Source: Candidatus Woesearchaeota archaeon (GTDB lineage: Archaea; Nanobdellota; Nanobdellia; Woesearchaeales; JACPBV01). Taken from it: 56,117 bases of DNA. The position numbers and the translations under genes are program-made. Under the pieces are notes generated by a model, which saw only the letters and a program-made list of their open reading frames with translations, was not told the origin of the DNA and searched no databases. Numbering within the stretch: the stretch's first letter is position 1; every line of letters starts with the position of its first letter. The stretch lies in contig JAHWIN010000001.1 in NCBI GenBank assembly GCA_019322475.1, positions 1 to 56,117 on the forward strand. The letters run 5' to 3'. Shown here piece after piece: positions 48,245 through 56,117 of the stretch.

Positions 48245-49667
48245 GTTCACTTCAGAGATAGTTGTCGGCCTGGAGATCCATTGTGAACTATCCACTAAAA
48301 CAAAGCTGTTCTGCGGATGTAAAAGGGCAGCTGATCCTGATGAAAAGCCGAACACAAGGACATGCCCTGTCTGCTTAGGCCATCCTGGCTCAAAGCCCGT
48401 CCTAAACAAGAAAGCAGTGGAATATGCAATAAAATTGGCTCTTGCGACAGGCTCAAAGATAGCACCAGATCTTATCTTCTCAAGGAAATCATACTTCTAT
48501 CCCGACATGTCAAAAAATTACCAGATAACCCAATACGAGATCCCTCTTGCTTCAGGAGGCCATATATCCCTGGAAAAGGGAAAAAAGATACGCTTGACCA
48601 GGATCCACATGGAAGAAGACCCCGCTGCTCTGGTCCACCCTTCAGGCATACAGGACTCAAAGTATGTTCTTGTTGATTACAATAGGAGCGGAGATCCTTT
48701 AGTGGAGATAGTTACAGAGCCGGATATGGCATCTCCTGAAGATGCCCGTGATTTCATGAAACAGCTTATCACGATCCTTCATTATCTGGACATATTCGAT
48801 ACCGACAGCTGCATAATAAAAGCAGATGCAAATGTTTCTATAAAGGAAAGCGGCTATGTAAGAAGTGAGATAAAGAACATAACCGGCTTCAAGGATATCG
48901 AAAGGGCGCTTAAGTACGAGATAATGCGGCAGAAAAAAGATATTGAAGAGGGAAAAAAGCTTAAGCAGGAAACAAGGGGCTGGGACTCTGAAAAAGGCAT
49001 CACGTTTTCTATGCGTACAAAAGAGACCTCAGAGGACTATGGATATATAATAGACCCTGACCTTGTAAGGATAAGACTGCCTAAGGGATGGATTGCAGGG
49101 ATAAAAAAAGATATGCCTGAGTTGGCCCACGAGAAGCTTAAAAGATTTACAGAAAAGCACGGGATAAAGGAAGAGATGGCAAAGGTCATCTCAAAAGACA
49201 GGCAGCTGGCTGAGATGTTTGAAGCGGTTTCTGCAGCAGTAGACCCAGAGCTGGCTGCAAAATGGATCAGAAGGGAGCTCACAAGGGTCCTTAACTATAA
49301 TAAGAAGAAGCTGAGCCAGACAGGGATAAGGCACAGCCACATGATAGACCTTTTAGGCCTCATAGAGCAGAAAAAGATAACCGAGACAGTCGCCCAGAGG
49401 ATAATAGAGAAGCTGGTGGAAAGCCCTTTTGATGTAAAAGGATATGTCAGGAAAGAAGGCCTGGAGGCAGTTTCTGATTCAGGAGAGCTGAAAAAGATAT
49501 GTCTTGAGTCCTTGAAAGAAGCCCCTAACGCAGTCGAAGATTATAAGTCAGGGAATGAAAAAGCGCTTAACTTTGTGATGGGCCTTGTGATGAAAAAGAC
49601 AAGGGGAAAAGCAAGCCCTAAAGAGGTTAATGATATCCTTAGGTCTTTGATAGAAGAAAGCCGCTAG
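48237..49667 (+). CDS. gatB: Asp-tRNA(Asn)/Glu-tRNA(Gln) amidotransferase subunit B
   Basis: A 476-aa subunit that phosphorylates the mischarged tRNA and binds ammonia from GatA. VVGLEIHCELSTKTKLFC (start), zinc Cys set FCGC...CPVC, HPGSKPVLN and RIHMEEDPAALVH mark the kinase domain; the C-terminal YqeY-like tail domain reaches residue 476. SD GGAGG lies eight bases before ATG 48237. Together with GatC and GatA it forms the bacterial-type GatCAB complex. Confidence 0.95.
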   Translation: MVKFTSEIVVGLEIHCELSTKTKLFCGCKRAADPDEKPNTRTCPVCLGHPGSKPVLNKKAVEYAIKLALATGSKIAPDLIFSRKSYFYPDMSKNYQITQYEIPLASGGHISLEKGKKIRLTRIHMEEDPAALVHPSGIQDSKYVLVDYNRSGDPLVEIVTEPDMASPEDARDFMKQLITILHYLDIFDTDSCIIKADANVSIKESGYVRSEIKNITGFKDIERALKYEIMRQKKDIEEGKKLKQETRGWDSEKGITFSMRTKETSEDYGYIIDPDLVRIRLPKGWIAGIKKDMPELAHEKLKRFTEKHGIKEEMAKVISKDRQLAEMFEAVSAAVDPELAAKWIRRELTRVLNYNKKKLSQTGIRHSHMIDLLGLIEQKKITETVAQRIIEKLVESPFDVKGYVRKEGLEAVSDSGELKKICLESLKEAPNAVEDYKSGNEKALNFVMGLVMKKTRGKASPKEVNDILRSLIEESR

Positions 49668-49671
49668 GGCT

Positions 49672-50883
49672 TTAAGCCTTTTTTCCCCCAAACAATATCC
49701 CCTCAACATCCCCTTTGATCCTTCTCTCAAAATCAGCTACCTTCTCGCCTTCATCCCTGGAAACAGACAATATCCTCATAAGCTCCTTTGTAGCCTTTAC
49801 CTCATCCACATCTATCTTTACCTGCCCTATATGCTCCCTTATCATCCTGTCCTCTGCATCATCAGCATCGCTTGCATCTATCTTTATCTCTTTGAACTCC
49901 TTTGTCAGCAGTTTGCTTGTATTCTTCATGACAAAGTAAGCTGATTTCTCATATAGCCTGTCAAAGATTTCCTTAAAGCCTATGTCAGAAGGCTTCCCGC
50001 TTTCCAGGACCCCAAAAGCCCTTATAGTCACTATAGTATCATTAAACTCCCTGCCCTTGATCTTGTCCATTATCTCCTCCCTTGCCTGGTCAGGGCTTTT
50101 ATGCTCAGCGTCTATGGATATCCTGAAAGTATTATAGATCATGACAGGCTCAAAGCTTATCTTACTATCCTCTACTATATAGAATCCGCCGTTTCCAAGC
50201 TCCTCTATCTCCCTGAAATTGTTGGGAAACAAAGGCCCGGGATAAGCTATTGTCCCATACCCCTCTATCTTTTCACCCTTTACGATATGGGGGTGCCCTC
50301 CGGCATAATAATCGAAATTTTTGGGCAATAGGCTGACCGGCTGTGAATCCGCCTTTTCCAGCTCTTTTGTCTTTAGCTCAGAAAGCAAGGAATGGAACAT
50401 GAATATCTTATACCCTTCCTCCTTCTCAAGATCCTCTCTTAAGAGAGCTTCATAATAGCTCTTCTCAAGCCCGCCTTTCTTGCCGATCATCCCTGTTATC
50501 TTAGCCCCTGTTTTCCTGTCTATGGTGAACTTAAGCTTAAGCTTCCCTTCCTTTTCTTCACCCTTTGCAGCATTTACAAAAAGCCCTGCATCCTCCAGGA
50601 CATCCAGCATAGTCTTCCCGGAAGGGGAAAAATCATGCGATCCTGCTATAAGATAAGCAGGGATACCATTATCCTTTAATTCCTTCAGCTTCCTGACCAC
50701 GGCCTTAAGGCCGTCAACAGAAGGCAGTGAGGTATTGAACAGGTCACCTGCTATAAGCACGAAATCAACATTCCTTTCTATGGATATGCCTATAGCTCTC
50801 TCAAAAGCCTTAGCCCCTGCATCCCTAAGCTTAGGGTCTCTCCACCCGCCTATATGGCAGTCAGCTATATGTGCAAATCTCAT
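49672..50883 (-). CDS. mre11: DNA double-strand break repair nuclease Mre11
   Basis: A 403-aa metallophosphoesterase acting on DNA ends with Rad50. Metal motifs: Asp8 and His10 (HIADCHIGG), LIAGDLFN, GSHD in YLIAGSHDFS, and HPHIV in YYAGGHPHIV. Length suits archaeal Mre11. It follows herA by nine bases. Rad50 and NurA, often in the same archaeal operon, are missing here; convergent gatB lies immediately downstream. Confidence 0.93.
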   Translation of the reverse strand: MRFAHIADCHIGGWRDPKLRDAGAKAFERAIGISIERNVDFVLIAGDLFNTSLPSVDGLKAVVRKLKELKDNGIPAYLIAGSHDFSPSGKTMLDVLEDAGLFVNAAKGEEKEGKLKLKFTIDRKTGAKITGMIGKKGGLEKSYYEALLREDLEKEEGYKIFMFHSLLSELKTKELEKADSQPVSLLPKNFDYYAGGHPHIVKGEKIEGYGTIAYPGPLFPNNFREIEELGNGGFYIVEDSKISFEPVMIYNTFRISIDAEHKSPDQAREEIMDKIKGREFNDTIVTIRAFGVLESGKPSDIGFKEIFDRLYEKSAYFVMKNTSKLLTKEFKEIKIDASDADDAEDRMIREHIGQVKIDVDEVKATKELMRILSVSRDEGEKVADFERRIKGDVEGILFGGKKA

Positions 50884-50892
50884 GAAATAAAC

Positions 50893-52416
50893 TCACCCCA
50901 TCCCTATACCCGAAAACTCCCTTTTAACTCCGCATTCCTTTTCCTTTTTTGCAAGGTCATCAAAGAAAGGGATCCTGATAGGGGTTGCAAACCGTGCGAA
51001 ATTGCTGCTTATTATGGCCTCTCCTTTGTCAAGGCTGGCTATGTTCCTGTCATCATCAGATAGGTCCTGGGCAGAGCTTTGGATTATGGCCTCCCTTTCA
51101 GGCTTCATCTCCGTCCCCAGTATTATCTTGGTGTTCATGTTGGCCAGTATCTCTTTTGGTATAAGCGAGGGAAGCTGCGTTATCGCAAACAGCCCTACCT
51201 TGAACTTCCTTCCTTCCCTGGCTATGGTTGAGAATATGTTGGTTCCTCTCTCAAGAACCTCTTTTCCAAGGACTCTTGGAGCCTCCTCCAGGACGATAGA
51301 TATGGCCGGCCTGCCTTTTAGCTTACCTTCTATCTTATGCCTTTTGTACCTGCTGAATATCTCAGTTGCGATAAGGCTCCCTACCAGTATCTCGACGCTT
51401 CCTGAGAAGTCTGAGGTGTCGATTATTACTAATCTATTTTCCTCAAGCTCTTTGCATATGTCATTTACTGTAGTCTCGCCTGCATTCAGGTCAAATATGC
51501 CGTTGCAGAAAAGCTGGTTGTTGCTCAGCTCAAGGTCAAGCAGGGACATTATCCTCCTTTTCACTACAGATAATGTTCCCTCAAAAAAATTAGCCTGCAG
51601 CTTCTTGTCCAGGATGATTGCCTCTATCCACTTGTTTCCGTACTCCTTATAATACTGGAACAAGGCCTGCATCTGGGGGTCTGACCAGTAAACAACGCCG
51701 TTGAAATGCTGGGGCTTTATCAGGCTTAGGTTTACCTTAAGTGTCCTTCCTCCCGGGGGAACATCTAAAGGGGTATAATATATAACCTTATCTTTAAGCC
51801 TATGGTCTTTAAGCCCGAACTTGTTCCTCCCGTAATATTCATCATGCGGGTCCAGCACTAATATCCCGCAGTAATCCTGGTCTGTAGTGTTCCACAATAT
51901 GTTCTTTACTAAGACGCTCTTGCCCCTTCCTGTAGTCCCTGGAACTAGGATGTGGTGGGTAAGGGCCTCTTCACCGTCAAGATAGACCGGAAAATCCAGA
52001 ACATCGCTCCCGCTCCTCAATTTTCCTAAAAACAGTGGATTTTTTGGCTTTGTCAAAAACCTAAGGTCATCTTCTTTCAGTTCCCTTACAGAAGAAAAAA
52101 AAGCAGGAAGCCTCTTGCATACCCCTGATGTTTTTTCCTTTATGGTTATAAGGTTCTTTAGCACAGCAAGGTTGTAATTCCTAAGCTTAGCGTCCATGAA
52201 CTCCATGTCCTCCTCTTCCTCAAGGCTCATCCCGGATATAAGCTCCAGGTTCTGCTGTGAGATCTGGCTGCCGTACAATAGGTGCACAGCCTGAAGAAGT
52301 ATCTTTGAATCCTTGTCCTCGGAAACTAATATCTCGCCAAGCTCTATCTTCTTGCCTGTTTTCTGCCTTACCAGCACCTTTCCGTACTCCCCCGATATTA
52401 CCTTGCCTTTTATCAC
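50893..52416 (-). CDS. herA: HerA DNA end-resection translocase
   Basis: A 507-aa FtsK-HerA ATPase that drives end resection with NurA, Mre11 and Rad50. N-terminal HAS barrel (about 1-80), Walker A GTTGRGKS near 160 (LVPGTTGRGKSVLVKN), LVLDPHDEYYGR, and Walker B ISIVLEEAPRVLG, with ITQLP as sensor motif. The start is GTG at 52416, supported by a TATA-like TTTAAATAAATT about 26 nt upstream. Confidence 0.94.
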   Translation of the reverse strand: MIKGKVISGEYGKVLVRQKTGKKIELGEILVSEDKDSKILLQAVHLLYGSQISQQNLELISGMSLEEEEDMEFMDAKLRNYNLAVLKNLITIKEKTSGVCKRLPAFFSSVRELKEDDLRFLTKPKNPLFLGKLRSGSDVLDFPVYLDGEEALTHHILVPGTTGRGKSVLVKNILWNTTDQDYCGILVLDPHDEYYGRNKFGLKDHRLKDKVIYYTPLDVPPGGRTLKVNLSLIKPQHFNGVVYWSDPQMQALFQYYKEYGNKWIEAIILDKKLQANFFEGTLSVVKRRIMSLLDLELSNNQLFCNGIFDLNAGETTVNDICKELEENRLVIIDTSDFSGSVEILVGSLIATEIFSRYKRHKIEGKLKGRPAISIVLEEAPRVLGKEVLERGTNIFSTIAREGRKFKVGLFAITQLPSLIPKEILANMNTKIILGTEMKPEREAIIQSSAQDLSDDDRNIASLDKGEAIISSNFARFATPIRIPFFDDLAKKEKECGVKREFSGIGMG

Positions 52417-52435
52417 CTGAAAAGTTAATCCAGGA

Positions 52436-52446
52436 ATTTATTTAAA
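52436..52446 (-). promoter_or_regulatory. TATA box for herA-mre11
   Basis: Minus-strand TTTAAATAAAT is centred about 26 nt from the GTG start of herA. Confidence 0.5.
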
Positions 52447-52519
52447 GCTTTATGTTTGACTGAAACAAGTTTTTTATCCTCCAGCCAAATGCCGGCAGGT
52501 GATCCTTAGATAAAGGTTA

Positions 52520-52553
52520 GGCTACATGATAGCAAAAAAAGGCTACATGATAG
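52520..52553 (+). repeat. tandem 13-bp direct repeat upstream of a TATA box
   Basis: GGCTACATGATAG occurs at 52520-52532 and 52541-52553, followed each time by C/T and AAAA. The period is 21 bp, two helical turns, so both copies face the same side of DNA. The second ends six bases before TATA TTTATATA (52559-52566). This looks like an activator or repressor site for the next gene. Confidence 0.7.
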
Positions 52554-52577
52554 TAAAATTTATATACCTTTAAGCCC

Positions 52578-53075
52578 ATGATTTGCATATTGAACCTAAA
52601 AAAGAAGAGGGAATTAGCCAGGCAGCTTTCTGATTTGCTCATCTGCTTTTCCCCAAAAGAGAGGCAGGAGATCCTGATAGCCTCTCATGGGTTAGGCAGG
52701 GATATGATCCCCATATCTGCCTTCAGGTCAGGCCTTTCAGGGCTGCAGGCAATAATAAGGTACCTTAAGGATTCACAGGAGACACCTTTTAGCAGGATAT
52801 CAGACATCCTCAACAGGAAGCTTTCGACCATATACAATACATATAGGGCATCTAAGCTAAGGTTAAGGGGGATGTTGGACCTTTCAGACAGCTCCATCTT
52901 GATACCCCTGGATATGTTCAAAGACACGAGATACTCTGTTCTTGAGTCGGTCTCTTATCACCTGAGAAAGACCAGGGCTCTACCTTTCGATAAGATAGCC
53001 TCCTCTCTAAAAAAGAGCAGCAGCACTGTAAAGACAGCCTACAAGAGGTATATGATAAAAAAATGCGCAGCCTAG
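52578..53075 (+). CDS. tandem helix-turn-helix protein (sigma-region-4-like repeats)
   Basis: A 165-aa basic protein with two similar halves. Each has a YLK/HLRK helix, then TPFSRISDILNRKLSTIYNTYRASKLRL (about 70-97) or LPFDKIASSLKKSSSTVKTAYKRY (about 138-161), both reading as HTH units like sigma-70 region 4. ATG 52578 is only about 16 nt from the TATA centre, whereas an in-frame TTG at 52590 has the leaderless distance of 28, so the true start may be that TTG. It overlaps the next gene and sits behind a tandem repeat it may bind. Confidence 0.7.
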   Translation: MICILNLKKKRELARQLSDLLICFSPKERQEILIASHGLGRDMIPISAFRSGLSGLQAIIRYLKDSQETPFSRISDILNRKLSTIYNTYRASKLRLRGMLDLSDSSILIPLDMFKDTRYSVLESVSYHLRKTRALPFDKIASSLKKSSSTVKTAYKRYMIKKCAA

Positions 53076-54043
53076 ATGAAAGATACGAAAAAAAAGGCCC
53101 TGATAGGAATTTTTCCAAAGGGCAGTCTTATGACGAATATAAGGCAAGGCTGATACAGGATATTAAGGATATAGATAAGCAGATAAGTTATTACAGGGCT
53201 GAATCGAGATATAACCTCTGTAAGGACGTAAAGATACTCCTTCCGGTCATATGTTTGCTGCTCTTGTTCATACTCCACCTGTTTAGCTCTTTGGCCCCTA
53301 CAGGCTTTGTTGCATTGGACAAGCAGTACAATGCCTCTGAAAACCTTAATCTGGGCCTAAACAGCAGCTATAGCTACATCTGGGCAAAAGGAAGCCCCGG
53401 AGACTTGATGTCTTTTAAGATTGATGGGAGCGTAAGCCAAAAAGGGTCTGCAAAAGTTTACCTTGTTTCCAAAAACAGGTCTTTCCTTGTCATGGACAGT
53501 TCGATATTGAAAAAAAAGCAGGGGCCTGGTCTCCTAAGCAGGCTCTCTTCTGTAGTTGGAGGAAGTGTTAAAAAGCTAAACACGCCCTTGACGGGCGCAG
53601 GTTCAGGACCCCATGATCTTATCCATTTTAGGGAAGAATGTGTAGAGACCTGCTTATTGAGAGGGATGGATTCTTATGAATACACTATCTTATTCGTGAT
53701 AGATAGTTCATCGCTGAAGATAGACACCCTAAGATACTCTACCTCAACAGGTATGAGTATAGGAAAAATGGCTCCCTTATCAGTCAGGGAATTCACAAAC
53801 ATGACCATCAGGCGAGGCAGCCAATCTACTCTTAATCTCTCTTCCTATTTCTACGATCCTGACGGGGACGATCTTGTCTATTCTGCTTATCCCATGGATA
53901 ATATTGCAGTCTCGTTTAAAGGCCCTATAGCAACTATAGCCCCTGATCTTAATTACACCGGGACAAGATATACATTTTTTACAGCTTCAGACAGGAATTC
54001 TGAAATAAGCGGGAACCTGATAAGTATTGGCGTCTTAGGATAG
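53063..54043 (+). CDS. membrane-anchored surface protein with cadherin/Ig-like end
   Basis: A 326-aa protein. A charged cytoplasmic segment of about 55 residues with coiled-coil character precedes one helix (ILLPVICLLLLFILHLFSSLA, about 58-78) and a large extracellular part. The end includes LNLSSYFYDPDGDDLVYSA, typical of calcium-binding cadherin-like or putative-Ig repeats. Two cysteines close together (EECVETCLL) may form a disulfide. Its start overlaps the HTH gene by 13 bp, so regulator and surface protein are coupled. Confidence 0.78.
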   Translation: MRSLDERYEKKGPDRNFSKGQSYDEYKARLIQDIKDIDKQISYYRAESRYNLCKDVKILLPVICLLLLFILHLFSSLAPTGFVALDKQYNASENLNLGLNSSYSYIWAKGSPGDLMSFKIDGSVSQKGSAKVYLVSKNRSFLVMDSSILKKKQGPGLLSRLSSVVGGSVKKLNTPLTGAGSGPHDLIHFREECVETCLLRGMDSYEYTILFVIDSSSLKIDTLRYSTSTGMSIGKMAPLSVREFTNMTIRRGSQSTLNLSSYFYDPDGDDLVYSAYPMDNIAVSFKGPIATIAPDLNYTGTRYTFFTASDRNSEISGNLISIGVLG

Positions 54044-54164
54044 CCTATCTGCTCAGCTTTCTCCTCAATTTCTGATGCATTTGGAATCTTTTATTTTAGC
54101 TGGCCACTCTCAATTTCAAAAAAGCGCAAAATATATAAACTAATCCCATTACAATCATTTTCAT

Positions 54165-54185
54165 ATGGTGGGGAAGGTAATCTAG
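54165..54185 (+). CDS. possible six-residue leaderless upstream ORF
   Basis: ATG at 54165 lies 29-30 nt after the centre of TATA ATATATAAAC (54131-54140), so a leaderless transcript would begin here. The frame is MVGKVI and its TAG abuts the ATG of the GTPase gene. The same bases provide SD GGGGAAGG for the main gene. It could couple translation or be incidental. Confidence 0.35.
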   Translation: MVGKVI

Positions 54186-54824
54186 ATGGTAGTCAATATA
54201 ATCAAACGGTTCATAAACAAGGTTCTCAATAATCTTTTTAAGAAAAAAAAGCAGGTTAAGCTTGGCCTATACGGCCCCCCTAACGGCGGGAAGACCACCC
54301 TTGCAAACAGGATCTGCCAGGATTGGTTAGGGGAAGATATGGGTTCTGTATCTAATATAGCGCACGAGACAAGGGAGATCCAGATAAAAGAGCAGATCAA
54401 CATAAAAAATAAGGAGGGAAAAGAGCTCAGCTTCAACCTTGTTGACACCCCGGGGATAGCCACCAAGATAGACTATGAGGATTTTATAAAATCCGGCATG
54501 AAGGAGAAAGAGGCAAAACTGCGGGCAAAAGAAGCTACAAAAGGGATAATTGATTCTATAAAATGGCTTGATGACATGGAAACTGTAGTTATAGTTTTGG
54601 ATGCCACAAAAGACCCCTACTCCCAGGTTAATATAACTATAATTGGAAATCTTCAGGCAAGGGATATACCTGTCCTTATAGTAGCCAACAAGATAGACCT
54701 TAGGAAGTCAAAGATAAAGAAAGTCCAGGCAGCATTCCCTCAGTATGATGTTATAGGGATATCAGCTAAATATGGCACAAATATAGATAAGTTTTATGAA
54801 GGCTTGTTTGCTTTAGTCAAATAG
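54186..54824 (+). CDS. Era-like small GTPase, OapA/ArvA type
   Basis: A 212-aa GTPase. G1 GPPNGGKTT (30-38), G3 VDTPG, G4 VANKIDL, and G5-like GISAKYG. An amphipathic basic N-terminus (VVNIIKRFINKVLNNLFKKKKQ) could bind membrane. The following two genes are the DUF2073 and zinc-ribbon proteins found with this GTPase across euryarchaea: the OapABC set first named for its place beside a replication origin, later linked to extracellular vesicle formation as ArvABC. Function here is by analogy. Confidence 0.88.
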   Translation: MVVNIIKRFINKVLNNLFKKKKQVKLGLYGPPNGGKTTLANRICQDWLGEDMGSVSNIAHETREIQIKEQINIKNKEGKELSFNLVDTPGIATKIDYEDFIKSGMKEKEAKLRAKEATKGIIDSIKWLDDMETVVIVLDATKDPYSQVNITIIGNLQARDIPVLIVANKIDLRKSKIKKVQAAFPQYDVIGISAKYGTNIDKFYEGLFALVK

Positions 54825-54883
54825 GCTTTTAGGCAGGATATGCAATTTCCAGGAGTTCATGGAAAAAAGAGGTGTGAAATAAA

Positions 54884-55267
54884 ATGGGATTGGTTTTGCA
54901 GTTCGTTCCCTACTCAGAGATTGAGGGGCTGGGTCCGGCAAGAAGGGTAAATAAGCTGCTGGACATAGCCAAGCAGAATAAGATAGTCTTGCTTGGAGGG
55001 AAACTGAAGAAAGAAGAGGAAAAAGACCTTATAGAGATAACCATGGAGGAGGTTAACAACAAGTTCAAGGGGATTGAGCTTGCAGTTATCAACCCGCCTC
55101 CTAAGGAGCAGGGCTTTTTCAAGGGCATAAAAACCAGCATGATAAATATGATGCTTGGAGACAGGCAGGGCTTCACTATAATAGGCCCGGCAACAGTAGT
55201 AAAGCAGATACGGAAAGATCCCAATAAGATAGAGCTGTTCACAAAGGACATAAAAAAGAAAAAATGA
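54884..55267 (+). CDS. DUF2073 protein, OapB/ArvB type
   Basis: A 127-aa soluble protein with the DUF2073 pattern: LQFVPYSEIEGLGPARRVNKLLD, IVLLGGKLKKEEEKDLIEITM, FKGIELAVI, and GFTIIGPATVVKQIRKDPNKIELF. SD GAGGTGTG precedes ATG. It belongs with the adjacent GTPase and zinc-ribbon protein in a three-gene unit. Its biochemical role is not known. Confidence 0.88.
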   Translation: MGLVLQFVPYSEIEGLGPARRVNKLLDIAKQNKIVLLGGKLKKEEEKDLIEITMEEVNNKFKGIELAVINPPPKEQGFFKGIKTSMINMMLGDRQGFTIIGPATVVKQIRKDPNKIELFTKDIKKKK

Positions 55268-55273
55268 GCTAGA

Positions 55274-55678
55274 ATGCCACACCAATGTGTAAGATGCAAT
55301 ACATTCTATGATGATGGAGCTACTGAAATAATCAAGGGCTGCAAATGCGGCGGAAAGCTTTTTTTCTACGTAAAGAAGGAAAAATTAGAGAAAGCCCAAA
55401 AGATAGCAGAAGAGACCAAATTAACCCCTAAAGAGAAAGAGCAGATAGAAAAAGACGTTTTTGACCTTGTTGGCTCAGAGATAGACAGGGATGAGCCCGT
55501 TGTTCTTGACCTTGAAGCGATAAGGATCCTGAAGCCCGGAAAATACGAGCTTGACCTTGTTCATATGTTCAGAGGTGAGCCTTTGATCTTCAAATTGGAG
55601 GAAGGCAGGTACATGATTGACCTGGCAGAGAGCTTCAAGAAGTTTACTGACACCTCTAAGGCAGCCAAAACCAAATGA
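55274..55678 (+). CDS. zinc-ribbon protein, OapC/ArvC type
   Basis: A 134-aa protein with an N-terminal zinc ribbon from Cys5, Cys8, Cys23 and Cys25 (HQCVRCNTFYDDG, KGCKCGGKLFF), a charged helical linker (KKEKLEKAQKIAEETKL), and a C-terminal beta domain (VLDLEAIRILKPGKYELDLVHMF, GRYMIDLAESFKKF). Third gene of the Oap/Arv set, starting six bases after the second. Confidence 0.87.
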   Translation: MPHQCVRCNTFYDDGATEIIKGCKCGGKLFFYVKKEKLEKAQKIAEETKLTPKEKEQIEKDVFDLVGSEIDRDEPVVLDLEAIRILKPGKYELDLVHMFRGEPLIFKLEEGRYMIDLAESFKKFTDTSKAAKTK

Positions 55679-55706
55679 TTTTAAATGCATTCTTCTTCTT
55701 AAGGTT

Positions 55707-56117
55707 ATGCATCATAAGAAAAAGATAGAGCTTTTAGCCCCCGCAGGAAGCATGGCCTGCCTTAAAGCGGCAGTAAGCAAAGGCGCAGATTCAGTTTATC
55801 TTGGGATGAGAAGGTTCAGCGCAAGGGGCTTTGCAGCTAATTTCACCGGCAATTTTCTGAAAGAAGCCGTAAGGATATGCAGGTCTAACGGTGTAAAGCT
55901 GTATCTTGCTATGAACACCTTAGTTAAAAATTATGAGCTGGATGGCTTCTTCAGGCAGCTTTCATTTGCTTATTCAGCAGGCATAGACAGCGTCATAATC
56001 CAGGAGATATCCTTCCTGGACATTATAAAGAGGAGCTATCCAGGCTTGGATGTCCACATATCCACCCAGGCAGGGGTTATGAACACAGCCCACGCAGGGC
56101 TGCTGGAAAAGGCGGAC
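55707..56117 (+). CDS. U32-family peptidase/hydroxylation protein, N-terminal part
   Basis: An open frame of 137 codons runs to the window edge: ELLAPAGSMACLKAAVSKGADSVYLGM, FSARGFAANF, LYLAMNTLV, and VHISTQAGVMNTA. These are the U32 (PrtC/YegQ) family's N-terminal motifs. Full-length members are 400-800 aa, so most is missing. Some relatives take part in tRNA or 23S rRNA hydroxylation rather than proteolysis. A TATA-like ATTTTAAATG overlaps the end of the previous gene. Confidence 0.9.
   Translation, partial: MHHKKKIELLAPAGSMACLKAAVSKGADSVYLGMRRFSARGFAANFTGNFLKEAVRICRSNGVKLYLAMNTLVKNYELDGFFRQLSFAYSAGIDSVIIQEISFLDIIKRSYPGLDVHISTQAGVMNTAHAGLLEKAD

Noticed and set aside
1..56117. tRNA, rRNA or CRISPR array
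   Set aside because: Read through the intergenic gaps for T-loop motifs, conserved rRNA segments and regularly spaced repeats; none recognised. Short tRNAs with introns could still be missed without a covariance search.

Overview
The window reads as a chromosome segment of a DPANN-type archaeon, most like a Woesearchaeota/Pacearchaeota-grade lineage (lineage is inference from gene content). Archaeal signs are CDP-archaeol synthase, archaeal phospholipid head-group genes, HerA-Mre11, the OapABC/ArvABC trio, and first genes of operons with a TATA box 25-30 nt upstream of the start codon (leaderless transcripts). Genes inside operons, and some first genes, carry Shine-Dalgarno (SD) motifs instead. 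Genes are densely packed, often with 1-26 bp overlaps. No rRNA, tRNA or CRISPR array was recognised.

Layout. 1-4260 (minus): leuA-ilvB-ilvN-cupin operon, preceded by a small leaderless ORF very rich in Leu/Val codons and a terminator-like stem-loop, which looks like an amino-acid attenuator. 4300-5281: radical SAM protein with CX4CX2C spacing. 5305-10292 (minus): MacB-like ABC export operon with a GbsR-like regulator. 10407-16429: membrane and envelope genes (tandem paralogues, a methyltransferase, a CARF-like protein, three lipoproteins, PspC, an M50 protease). 16694-23626: signalling cluster of three P-loop-less KaiC-like proteins, a KaiC remnant, a CheY-like receiver, a hybrid-free histidine kinase and a kinase-less paralogue of its sensor. 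23771-27112: thiol-disulfide proteins and a clear Lgt. 27099-28874: small membrane and winged-helix genes. 28920-32067: Rpe, a 145-bp MITE-like element with 8-bp flanking repeats, two strong palindromes, then rubrerythrin, superoxide reductase, glutaredoxin and thioredoxin reductase.

32148-38373: ArsR-like regulator, cysteine desulfurase and IscU-type scaffold, facing a complete [FeFe]-hydrogenase maturation operon hydG-hydE-hydF, with an Lrp-like regulator divergent from it. The hydrogenase itself is not in the window. 38381-43940: Nudix, pilin-like protein, RpiB, then a minus-strand phospholipid operon (PHP, carS, archaetidylserine decarboxylase, fused double CDP-alcohol phosphotransferase). 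44084-49667: gatC, a lipoprotein cyclophilin, gatA, a wHTH-nucleotidyltransferase/HEPN pair, a pyruvate-kinase-C-like protein and gatB. 49672-52416 (minus): herA-mre11. 52520-54043: a double-HTH regulator gene behind a 13-bp direct repeat spaced 21 bp, paired with a membrane-anchored surface protein. 54165-56117: oapA/arvA, oapB/arvB, oapC/arvC and the start of a U32 peptidase.

The most unusual items are the leu/ilv leader, HydGEF in an archaeon next to Fe-S assembly genes, Lgt with lipobox proteins in an ether-lipid cell, the P-loop-less KaiC-like signalling cluster with a structured leader, the MITE-like element, and the tandem operator matched to a tandem-HTH protein.
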